DNA of 47,236 bases from Labilithrix sp. Lineage in GTDB: Bacteria > Myxococcota > Polyangia > Polyangiales > Polyangiaceae. Shown one piece after another: positions 18,072 through 25,237 of the stretch. Made by a program: the position numbers and the translations under genes. The stretch covers positions 1-47,236 of the forward strand of contig JAQBQL010000068.1 in assembly GCA_028287035.1 (NCBI GenBank), read 5' to 3'. Below the pieces are notes generated by a model that saw only the letters and a program-made list of their open reading frames with translations, made no database searches and was not told where the DNA came from. How positions within the stretch are numbered: position 1 is the stretch's first letter; every line of letters starts with the position of its first letter.

Positions 18072-18132
18072 GGAGCGAATAGGCTCCGGTGCCGTCGTAA
18101 GAAGAACGCCTCGGTCGAGAGACCGGGGCGTT
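18072..18132 (+). promoter_or_regulatory. Terminator with possible antiterminator in front of dnaB
   Basis: A strong hairpin at 18105-18132 pairs AACGCCTCGGTC with GACCGGGGCGTT (12 bp, one G-T) around a GAGA tetraloop and is followed by CGTCATTT. A smaller hairpin at 18072-18087 (GGAGC/GCTCC) lies upstream. The 8 nt at 18083-18090 (GCTCCGGT) can instead pair with 18122-18129 (ACCGGGGC) in the 3' arm of the terminator, which would exclude both hairpins. The dnaB Shine-Dalgarno sequence starts only 8 nt after the terminator. The terminator is clear; the switch is inferred. Confidence 0.6.
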
Positions 18133-18153
18133 CGTCATTTGGAGGTTCCGACT

Positions 18154-19629
18154 GTGGAAAAGAAGTGGGGATCCCGTGCGCAAGCTATCGAGAACCCGCC
18201 CGTCATCGAGGGGCGGGTACCTCCGCACGACCTCGAGGCCGAGGCCGGTGTTCTCTCCGCCGTCATGCTCGACCCGTCCGCGATGGATCGCATCACGGAC
18301 CTCAAGGCCGAGTTCTTCTACTCCGAGGCGCACCGCCGGATCTTCGAGGCCTGCTTCGAGCTCCGGCAGGCGGGGCAACCCGTCGACGTCCTGCAGGTCC
18401 AGAGCTGGCTTAAGGACCGCGGGCGCCTCGCGCAGGTGGGCGGGGCCGGCTACCTGTCCGAGATCCTGAACGCAGCGCCCGTCGTCGCGAACGTCGCGGC
18501 GTACGGGCAGATCATCCACGAGAAGCACCGGATCCGGCAGCTGATCCTGGCCTGCCAGCGCGTCTCGGCCATGGGGTACGTCGACTACGGCGAGGCGCAG
18601 TCGTTCATCGATGGCGCCGAGCAGGCCGTCTACAACATCGCGCGGACGAACTCGAAGCAGACCGTCGAGAAGCTGCTCGACGTCATGAAGAAGTCGTTCA
18701 AGCGCCTGAACGACGCGGTCGCGCGCGGCGACCGCATCACCGGCGTCCCCACCGGCTTCTCGCGCTACGACACGATGACCTCGGGGCTCCACGAGGGCGA
18801 CCTCTCGATCATCGCGGCCCGTCCCGGCATGGGCAAGACGAGCTTCGTCCTGAACATCGCGGCGAACGTCGCGAGCCCGAAGAACCGCGAGCTCGCGGGT
18901 GATCCCAACGCGCGCTGGGAGGACGCTGGGGTCGGCGTCGTCGTCTTCTCGCTCGAGATGCCGCGCGAGCAGCTCGCCAATCGAATGGTGTGCAGCGAGG
19001 CGCGCGTCGACGTCAGCAAGATGCGTACGGGCTACTTGACCCCGCAGGACTGGAGCAAGCTCACGCAGGCGGCGAGCTTCCTCGGCAGCTTGCCCATCTG
19101 GATCGACGACTCGCCGGGCCTCTCGATCATCGAGCTGCGCGCCAAGGTGCGGCGCCTCCAGTCCGAGTTCGACGTGCGCGACGACGAGGGGCGCAAGGTC
19201 AAGAAGATCGGCGCGGTCATCATCGACTACCTCCAGCTCATGAAGGGGCGCGACGGCGTCGCCTCGCGCGAGCAGGAGATCAGCGAGATCTCGCGAGGCC
19301 TGAAGGGGCTCGCCAAGGAGCTGGAGGTGCCGGTCATCGCGCTGTCGCAGCTGAATCGCGCGGTCGAGACGCGGAGCGAGAAATCGAAGCGGCCGCTCAT
19401 CTCCGACCTTCGCGAGTCGGGCGCCATCGAGCAGGACGCCGACAACATCGTCTTCATCTACCGCGACGACTATTACAACCGCGAGGACTCGGCCGAGCCG
19501 AACGTGGCCGAGCTCATCGTCGCCAAGCAGCGAAACGGCCCGACCGGCACCGCGAAGGTGCGGTTCGACCGGCAGTACACGCGCTTCGACAACCTCGCCG
19601 AGGGTGAATACGAGGATGCGCCCGAGTAG
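18154..19629 (+). CDS. dnaB: Replicative DNA helicase DnaB
   Basis: A 491-aa DnaB, the hexameric 5'-3' helicase at the replication fork. The N-terminal DnaB domain spans about 22-125 (PPHDLEAEAGVLSAVMLD). The RecA-like C-terminal domain has Walker A ARPGMGKTS (about 222-230), Walker B VIIDYLQLM (about 355-363), IALSQLNRAVE (about 395-405) and ESGAIEQDADNIVFIYR (about 421-437). No intein interrupts these motifs. Two short insertions (about 241-260 and 340-352) make it slightly longer than the E. coli protein. The GTG at 18154 is chosen for the GGAGGT 7 nt upstream and fit to the family; an in-frame ATG at 18070 lies before the terminator. The rpsF-rpsR-rplI-dnaB order is conserved in many bacteria. 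Confidence 0.96.
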   Translation: MEKKWGSRAQAIENPPVIEGRVPPHDLEAEAGVLSAVMLDPSAMDRITDLKAEFFYSEAHRRIFEACFELRQAGQPVDVLQVQSWLKDRGRLAQVGGAGYLSEILNAAPVVANVAAYGQIIHEKHRIRQLILACQRVSAMGYVDYGEAQSFIDGAEQAVYNIARTNSKQTVEKLLDVMKKSFKRLNDAVARGDRITGVPTGFSRYDTMTSGLHEGDLSIIAARPGMGKTSFVLNIAANVASPKNRELAGDPNARWEDAGVGVVVFSLEMPREQLANRMVCSEARVDVSKMRTGYLTPQDWSKLTQAASFLGSLPIWIDDSPGLSIIELRAKVRRLQSEFDVRDDEGRKVKKIGAVIIDYLQLMKGRDGVASREQEISEISRGLKGLAKELEVPVIALSQLNRAVETRSEKSKRPLISDLRESGAIEQDADNIVFIYRDDYYNREDSAEPNVAELIVAKQRNGPTGTAKVRFDRQYTRFDNLAEGEYEDAPE

Positions 19630-19692
19630 CGTCCGCGCTGCGACTCTCTGTGGCGTTGATCTTCCCGCTGCCGAGGGCTGGACTGGATCGTC

Positions 19693-20814
19693 ATGGACGT
19701 GTCCCGCGGACTTCGCATCGGTCATCCCGCGCCCGAGCTCTCGATTCGAACGACACGGGGCCAGCGTTCCGGCGAGCCGCTGACCCTCGCTTCCCTGCAC
19801 GGGCAGCCCGTCGTGCTCGCATTCCTGGGACGCTGGTCGCCGGAGCGGGCGCCGCGCGGTGAGCTGGCCGCCCTGCGCGCCGAGCTGCGCGGCCTCGGCG
19901 CGGTGCTCGTCGTGCTCTCGGAGGCAGGGCTCTTCCTGTTCCGGCCCGACGACGAGGTCGAGCGCTTCGCGACCTCCGACGAGCTCGCCTCGGAAGGCCT
20001 CGACGACGCGCTCCGTGCCTACGGCGTGCGCCCGTGCGCGCGCATCGCGACGCGTCCCTCGCTCTTCGTGATCGACGGCCAGCGCGTGCTCCGGTTCGCC
20101 CATCGCTGGACGGGCGACGACGCGATCGGCCTCGAGGCCCTCACGACCGCGCTCGGGCACGCCGGCCGCGCGCTGCTCACGCCCGCAGCGCCGGCGGCGC
20201 TCCTCTCGCGCCGGGAGCTCGCGGTGAGCGGCCTCGTCGCCGGCCTCTCCATGCTGCTGCTCGACGGCTGCGACCGTCCCGCGCCGGCGGTCGATGCCGG
20301 CCCGGCGGCGAGCAGCGGCGCCGCGAGCGCCTCGTCGCCCGTGACCATGGAGCGCGAGGTCACGCTGCTCGTCAACGGCGAGTCGCGCAAGGTGCGGATC
20401 GACCCTCGCACGACGCTCCTCGACGCGCTCCGCGAGCGCATGAACCTCCCGGGCACCAAGAAGGGGTGCGACCACGGCCAGTGCGGCGCATGCACGGTGC
20501 ACGTCGACGGCCGGCGGGCCAACGCGTGCCTCATCCTCGCGGTGATGGCCGAGGGCAAGCAGATCACGACCATCGAGGGGCTCGCGAAGGGCGACGACCT
20601 CCACCCGATGCAGGCGGCCTTCATCCGCGAGGACGCGCTGCAGTGCGGGTACTGCACCCCGGGCCAGATCATGAGCGCCGTCGCGCTCCTCTCCGAGAAC
20701 GTGGCGCGGACCGACGACGAGGTGCGCGAGTCGATGAGCGGCAACATCTGCCGCTGCGGGGCGTACCCGAACATCGTCTCGGCCATCCAGCTGGCGCGGA
20801 AGGGAGCTGCCTGA
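19693..20814 (+). CDS. paoA: Aldehyde oxidoreductase 2Fe-2S subunit (PaoA-like) with N-terminal redoxin-like domain
   Basis: A 373-aa fusion. Residues 8-165 have a peroxiredoxin/thioredoxin-like pattern (GHPAPELSI; PVVLAFLGRWSPERAPRGEL; RPSLFVIDGQRVLRF), but the active-site Cys is replaced: W-S-P-E-R stands where W-C-P-x-C would be, and Cys115 is the only Cys. A Tat-like segment follows: SRREL (172-176), a hydrophobic stretch and Asp-Gly-Cys193. Residues 219-373 are a complete xanthine-oxidase-family Fe-S subunit with cluster ligands Cys259, 264, 267, 279 and Cys318, 321, 353, 355. E. coli PaoA has its Tat signal at the matching place but no redoxin. An internal ATG at 20347 would yield only the Fe-S part. 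The FAD gene overlaps its stop by 1 nt (TGATG). Confidence 0.88.
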   Translation: MDVSRGLRIGHPAPELSIRTTRGQRSGEPLTLASLHGQPVVLAFLGRWSPERAPRGELAALRAELRGLGAVLVVLSEAGLFLFRPDDEVERFATSDELASEGLDDALRAYGVRPCARIATRPSLFVIDGQRVLRFAHRWTGDDAIGLEALTTALGHAGRALLTPAAPAALLSRRELAVSGLVAGLSMLLLDGCDRPAPAVDAGPAASSGAASASSPVTMEREVTLLVNGESRKVRIDPRTTLLDALRERMNLPGTKKGCDHGQCGACTVHVDGRRANACLILAVMAEGKQITTIEGLAKGDDLHPMQAAFIREDALQCGYCTPGQIMSAVALLSENVARTDDEVRESMSGNICRCGAYPNIVSAIQLARKGAA

Positions 20815-21797
20815 TGCAACCGTTCACCTACCGGCGTGTCACCGACGAGGCCGGCGCGCTCGAGCTCGGGGCGGGCGCCGACGCTCGCTTCATCGCGGGC
20901 GGCACGCTGCTCGTCGATCTCATGAAGCTCGGGATCGAGCAGCCGGGCTCCCTCGTCGACGTCTCCGGGCTCCGCCTCGACGCCATCAAGGCGACGCCGC
21001 AGGGGCTCGAGATCGGCGCCCTCAGCCGGAACAGCGATCTCGCGCTCCATCCGGTGGTCCAGAAGAAGTACCCGGTCCTCAGCGAGGCGCTCCTCTCGGG
21101 GGCGTCCCCGCAGCTCCGCAACATGGCGACGCTCGGCGGCAACCTGATGCAGCGGACGCGCTGCATGTACTTCCGCGACGCGGCGAACCCCGCGTGCAAC
21201 AAGCGCAAGCCCGGCTCCGGCTGCGCCGCCATGGACGGCTGGACGCGCATGCACGCCATCCTCGGCGTCAGCGACCAGTGCATCGCCGCGCATCCCTCGG
21301 ACATGTGCGTCGCGCTGCTCGCGCTCGACGCGCAGGTGTTCGTCCTCGGCCCGAAGGGGTCACGCAGCATCCCGCTCGCCGACTTTCATCTCGCGCCCGG
21401 CGCGCATCCCGAGATCGAGACCGCGCTCGCGCACGGCGAGCTCATCACGCACGTCACGCTGCCCGAGACGCGCTTCGCGGCGCGGTCTCGCTACGTGAAG
21501 GTGCGGGACCGGGCGTCCTATGCGTTCGCGCTCGCCTCGGCGGCGGTGGCGCTCGACATGGACGGCAAGGTCGTCAAGCAGGCACGCATCGCGCTCGGCG
21601 GCGTCGGCACGAAGCCGTGGCGGAGCACCGAGGCCGAGCTCCTCCTTCACGGACAGAACCTCACGCCAGGCAGCATGCGGGCAGCGGCGGAGGCGGCCCT
21701 CGCCGGCGCGGAGCCGCGGAAGGACAACGGGTTCAAGGTGGACCTCGCGAAGCGCACCGTCGTCCGGGCGCTCGAGCTCGCAGGAGCGAAGTCATGA
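20814..21797 (+). CDS. paoB: Aldehyde oxidoreductase FAD subunit (PaoB-like, 4Fe-4S form)
   Basis: A 327-aa FAD-binding subunit of the molybdopterin dehydrogenase (CO dehydrogenase medium chain) family. FAD motifs are FIAGGTLLVDLMK (about 26-38) and ATLGGNLMQRTR (about 105-116); the C-terminal flavoprotein domain runs from about 215. Four Cys at 117, 128, 137 and 156, in the context RCMYFRD...CNKRKPGSGC...SDQC, match the extra 4Fe-4S cluster that distinguishes PaoB-type subunits from ordinary xanthine dehydrogenase FAD subunits. GGGAG lies before the ATG, which overlaps the preceding stop. It accepts electrons from the 2Fe-2S subunit in the periplasmic aldehyde oxidoreductase of E. coli; here the same role is inferred. 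Confidence 0.93.
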   Translation: MQPFTYRRVTDEAGALELGAGADARFIAGGTLLVDLMKLGIEQPGSLVDVSGLRLDAIKATPQGLEIGALSRNSDLALHPVVQKKYPVLSEALLSGASPQLRNMATLGGNLMQRTRCMYFRDAANPACNKRKPGSGCAAMDGWTRMHAILGVSDQCIAAHPSDMCVALLALDAQVFVLGPKGSRSIPLADFHLAPGAHPEIETALAHGELITHVTLPETRFAARSRYVKVRDRASYAFALASAAVALDMDGKVVKQARIALGGVGTKPWRSTEAELLLHGQNLTPGSMRAAAEAALAGAEPRKDNGFKVDLAKRTVVRALELAGAKS

Positions 21798-24037
21798 GTA
21801 CGATCAACGTCGGCAAGGGCATCGACCGGCTGGACGCGCGCCTCAAGGTGACCGGCAAGGCGACGTACGCGGCCGAGTACGAGGTCGCGAACGTCGCGTA
21901 CGCCGTCATCGTCGGCGGGGTGGGCGGCAAGGGGACCATCAAGTCGATCGACGCCTCGGCGGCCGAAAAGGCACCGGGCGTGCTCGCGGTGCTCACGCAC
22001 CTCAATGCGCCGAAGCTTCCCGGAGCGAAGGAGAAGGGCGACCGCGTCGACCGGCTCCTCCAGGTGCTGCAGGACGGTGAGACGCTCTACGACGACCAGC
22101 CGGTGGCCCTCGTCGTCGCCGACAGCCTCGAGCGCGCGCACGCGGCGGCGGGCCTGGTGCGCGTCGACCTGACGCTCGCGGCGGGTACCGCGATCTCCAT
22201 GGAGGCGGAGCGCCCGCGGGCGTTCGCGCCGGAGAACGTCAACGAGAAGGCGACCGACACCAGCAAGGGCGACTTCGACAAGGCGTTCGCGGACGCCAAG
22301 GTGAAGGTCGAGCAGACCTACACGACGCCGGCCACGCACCACAACCCGATGGAGCTGCACGCCACGACCGCGGTGTGGCAGGGCGACGATCACCTGACCG
22401 TCTACGACGCGACGCAGAGCGTGTTCGGCGTGCGGAAGAAGCTCGCCAAGGTGTTCGCGATCGCGCCCGACAACGTGCGCGTCATCTCGCACTACCTCGG
22501 CGGCGGCTTCGGCTCGAAGGGCTCGGTCTGGTCGCACGTGGTCCTCGCGGCGATGGGCGCGAAGATGACGAAGCGCCCGGTGAAGCTGGTCGTGACGAGA
22601 CCGCAGATGTTCGCGTTCGTCGGCCACCGGCCGAGCACGAGCCAGACCATCCGCATCGGCGCCGACGCGGGCGGCAAGATCCTGGCGCTCTCCCACGAGA
22701 CGCTCTCGTACACGTCGCGCTTCGACGAATTCATGGAGCCGTCGGCGATGCAGACGCGCATGCTCTACGCGGCCGACAACCTGAAGACCCAGCACCGGCT
22801 GGTCCGCCTCGACGTACCGACGCCGACGTTCACGCGCGCGCCCGGTGAGGCGACGGGCACGTTCGCGCTGGAGTCGGCGCTCGACGAGCTCGCGTACGCG
22901 ACCGGCAAGGATCCCCTGCAGGTGCGCCTCGACAACCACGCCGACAAGGAGCCCGGCGAGGGCAAGCCGTTCTCGAGCAAGGAGCTCAAGGCCTGTTACA
23001 AGCAGGCGTCCGAGAAGTTCGGCTGGAACCGTCGCAAGAAGGAGCCGCGGACGATGCGCGATGGGCGCTGGCTCGTCGGGTACGGGATGGCGACCGCGAC
23101 GTACCCGGCGAACCTCCGTGCCGCCTCCGCCGCGGTGCGCCTCCGCCCCGACGGGACCGCGCTCGTGCAGGCCGGCACGCAGGATCTCGGCACCGGCACG
23201 TACACGGTCATGACCCAGATCGCCGCCGACGCGCTCGGTCTGCCGATGGACAAGGTCACGTTCGAGCTCGGCGACACGAAGCTCCCCGAGGCTCCCGGGT
23301 CGGGCGGGTCACAGACCGCCTCCACGGTGGGCTCGGCCGTGAAGGGCGCGTGCGCGGTCGCGCGAGCCGCGCTCTTCGCGCTCGCGAGCAACGACGCGGC
23401 CTCGCCGCTCCACGGCCTGAAGGTCGAGGACCTCGAGCTCGCGGACGGGATGGTGGCGGGCACCCGTGACCGCACGAAGAAGGAGGCGTTCGGGGAGCTC
23501 GTGAAGCGGTCGGGGCAGCCCGAGCTCCTCGCGAAGTACGACGCCAAGCCGAAGGACGAGCGAAAGGAGTACGCGTGTCACTCGCACGGCGCGCACTTCG
23601 TGGAGGTGCGCGTCGACGAATCGACCGGCGAGCTCCGGGTCGCGCGCATCGTGAGCGCCTTCGCCGCGGGGAAGATCCTGAACGCCAAGACCGCGCGCAG
23701 CCAGTACATCGGCGGCATCGTGTGGGGCCTCGGCCTCGCGCTCCTGGAGGAGTCTCATCGCGACGCGCGCAGCGGGCGCGTCGTGAATCACGAGCTGCAG
23801 GACTACCTCGTTCCGGTGAACCTCGACGTCCCGCCCATCGACGTCATCATGGTCCCGGAGAACGACGCCATCGTGAACGACATCGGTACCAAGGGCATCG
23901 GTGAGATCGGGATCACCGGCCTCGCGGCGGCGGTCGCCAACGCCGTCTACCACGCGACGGGCAAGCGCATCCGCGAGCTGCCGATCACGCTCGACAAGGT
24001 GATGGGCGCCGGCGACGAGCTCCCGCAGAAGCGCTGA
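21794..24037 (+). CDS. paoC: Aldehyde oxidoreductase molybdenum cofactor subunit (PaoC-like)
   Basis: A 747-aa large subunit of the xanthine oxidase family that oxidises its substrate at a molybdenum centre. The a/b hammerhead domain (about 12-130) is followed by cofactor-binding domains. Visible signatures are GGGFGSKG (236-243), the segment RAPGEATGTFALESALDELA, GTQDLGTGTYTVMTQ, the Gln-containing GSGGSQTASTVG and KGIGEIGITG with the catalytic Glu near 704. Length and the catalytic Glu position fit PaoC closely. There is no Tat signal, as expected when export is by hitchhiking on the Fe-S subunit. The ATG overlaps the paoB stop (ATGA). No XdhC/PaoD-like maturation factor is visible nearby. 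Confidence 0.94.
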   Translation: MSTINVGKGIDRLDARLKVTGKATYAAEYEVANVAYAVIVGGVGGKGTIKSIDASAAEKAPGVLAVLTHLNAPKLPGAKEKGDRVDRLLQVLQDGETLYDDQPVALVVADSLERAHAAAGLVRVDLTLAAGTAISMEAERPRAFAPENVNEKATDTSKGDFDKAFADAKVKVEQTYTTPATHHNPMELHATTAVWQGDDHLTVYDATQSVFGVRKKLAKVFAIAPDNVRVISHYLGGGFGSKGSVWSHVVLAAMGAKMTKRPVKLVVTRPQMFAFVGHRPSTSQTIRIGADAGGKILALSHETLSYTSRFDEFMEPSAMQTRMLYAADNLKTQHRLVRLDVPTPTFTRAPGEATGTFALESALDELAYATGKDPLQVRLDNHADKEPGEGKPFSSKELKACYKQASEKFGWNRRKKEPRTMRDGRWLVGYGMATATYPANLRAASAAVRLRPDGTALVQAGTQDLGTGTYTVMTQIAADALGLPMDKVTFELGDTKLPEAPGSGGSQTASTVGSAVKGACAVARAALFALASNDAASPLHGLKVEDLELADGMVAGTRDRTKKEAFGELVKRSGQPELLAKYDAKPKDERKEYACHSHGAHFVEVRVDESTGELRVARIVSAFAAGKILNAKTARSQYIGGIVWGLGLALLEESHRDARSGRVVNHELQDYLVPVNLDVPPIDVIMVPENDAIVNDIGTKGIGEIGITGLAAAVANAVYHATGKRIRELPITLDKVMGAGDELPQKR

Positions 24038-24071
24038 TGGGGAAGGGGTCTTGTGCTAGACATGGCCCCCC

Positions 24072-25223
24072 ATGGCCACGTCGGCGCTCGAAGATCTCGT
24101 CGGCTCGCGCCGGGTCATCATCACGGTGGGTGCAGGCGGCGTCGGCAAGACCACGACCGCCGCCGCGATCGGCGTTGCCGCAGCACGGCGGGGCAAGCGC
24201 GTGCTCTGCCTGACCATCGACCCCGCGAAGCGTCTCGCCGAGAGCCTCGGCATCGCCGAGATGCGCACCGAGGCGGCCACCGTCGACCCGGCGCGCTTCG
24301 CGGCCGCCGGCGTCGAGCTCACCGGCAGCCTCACCGCGATGATGCTCGACACGAAGCGCACCTTCGACGAGCTGGTCGTGAAGTACTCGTCGTCGAAGGA
24401 GAAGGCGGACCGGCTCCTCGCCAACAAGCTCTATCAGTACGTCTCGACGTCGCTGGCGGGCACGCAGGAGTACATGGCGATGGAGAAGCTCGTCGCCGTG
24501 AAGGACGACCCGCGGTACGACCTCATCGTCCTCGACACGCCGCCGACCACGAACGCGCTCGACTTCCTCGATGCCCCGAAGCGGCTGATGGAGGCCCTCG
24601 ACTCCGCGACGATGAAGTGGTTCGTGCAGGCCTTCGAGCAGAGCGGGAAGTTCTCGCTCAACCTCATCGCGAAGAGCGCGGCGGCCATTCTCCGGGGCAT
24701 CGGGAAGATCACCGGCGGCGGCTTTCTCGAGGCGATGGCCGAGCTGATCGGCGAGCTGAACGAGCTCTTCGGCGGCTTCAAGGAGCGCGCCGGGCGTGTC
24801 GAGGCGACGCTTCGCGGGAGCGAGGTCGCCTTCGTGCTCGTGACGAGCGCCTCGCCGCCGAGCATCCAGGAGGTGCTGTACTTCGCGGACCGTCTCGCCG
24901 AGGCGAACATGCCGCGCGGGGCGTTCGTCGTGAACCGCTTCCACCTTCCTCCGCCGCATGCCACGGGCGGGGTCGACGTGGCGCAGGCGGCGGCGGGGCT
25001 TGCGGCGCACGGGGTCACGCTCGAGGAGGACGGCGCCGAGCGCGTCGCCGGCGCGCATGCCGACGCGGTCCGGCTCGCTGCCCTCGACGCCCGGCACCTG
25101 CGGGCGCTCGACGCGTCCGCCGGCACGACGCCCATCGTGCGCGTCCCCGAGCTCGAGACCGACGTGCACGATCTGCAGCTGCTCGCGCGGCTCGGTGACA
25201 CGCTGATGAGCGGCGGCGTCTGA
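24072..25223 (+). CDS. ArsA/GET3-like ATPase
   Basis: A 383-aa P-loop ATPase of the anion-transporting ATPase family. The deviant Walker A is GAGGVGKTTTAAA (20-32), followed by LTIDPAKRLAESLG (switch-like region, about 47-60) and DLIVLDTPPTTNALDFLD (about 149-166). It carries a single ATPase domain and lacks the triple-Cys metalloid site of ArsA, so arsenic resistance is unlikely. Bacterial homologues of this type are often of unknown role, possibly in targeting or handling of membrane proteins. It begins 34 nt after the paoC-like gene and is followed 14 nt later by an AsmA-like gene. Whether it serves the oxidoreductase is unknown. Some actinobacteria and myxobacteria carry such genes in pairs; only one copy lies here. 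Confidence 0.88.
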   Translation: MATSALEDLVGSRRVIITVGAGGVGKTTTAAAIGVAAARRGKRVLCLTIDPAKRLAESLGIAEMRTEAATVDPARFAAAGVELTGSLTAMMLDTKRTFDELVVKYSSSKEKADRLLANKLYQYVSTSLAGTQEYMAMEKLVAVKDDPRYDLIVLDTPPTTNALDFLDAPKRLMEALDSATMKWFVQAFEQSGKFSLNLIAKSAAAILRGIGKITGGGFLEAMAELIGELNELFGGFKERAGRVEATLRGSEVAFVLVTSASPPSIQEVLYFADRLAEANMPRGAFVVNRFHLPPPHATGGVDVAQAAAGLAAHGVTLEEDGAERVAGAHADAVRLAALDARHLRALDASAGTTPIVRVPELETDVHDLQLLARLGDTLMSGGV

Positions 25224-25237
25224 CCCGCGGCGGCATC

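Noticed and set aside
18154..19629. Intein in dnaB
   Set aside because: The protein has near-normal length and the P-loop and Walker B motifs are uninterrupted; only two short insertions are present.
20347..20814. Stand-alone 155-aa Fe-S subunit starting at the internal ATG
   Set aside because: The upstream frame is continuous, has a redoxin-like pattern and contains the Tat-like segment found at the matching place in PaoA. No ribosome binding site precedes the internal ATG, though it cannot be fully excluded.
24072..25223. Arsenite pump ATPase (arsenic resistance)
   Set aside because: The metalloid-binding Cys residues are absent, only one ATPase domain is present, and no arsB, arsR or arsC lies nearby.
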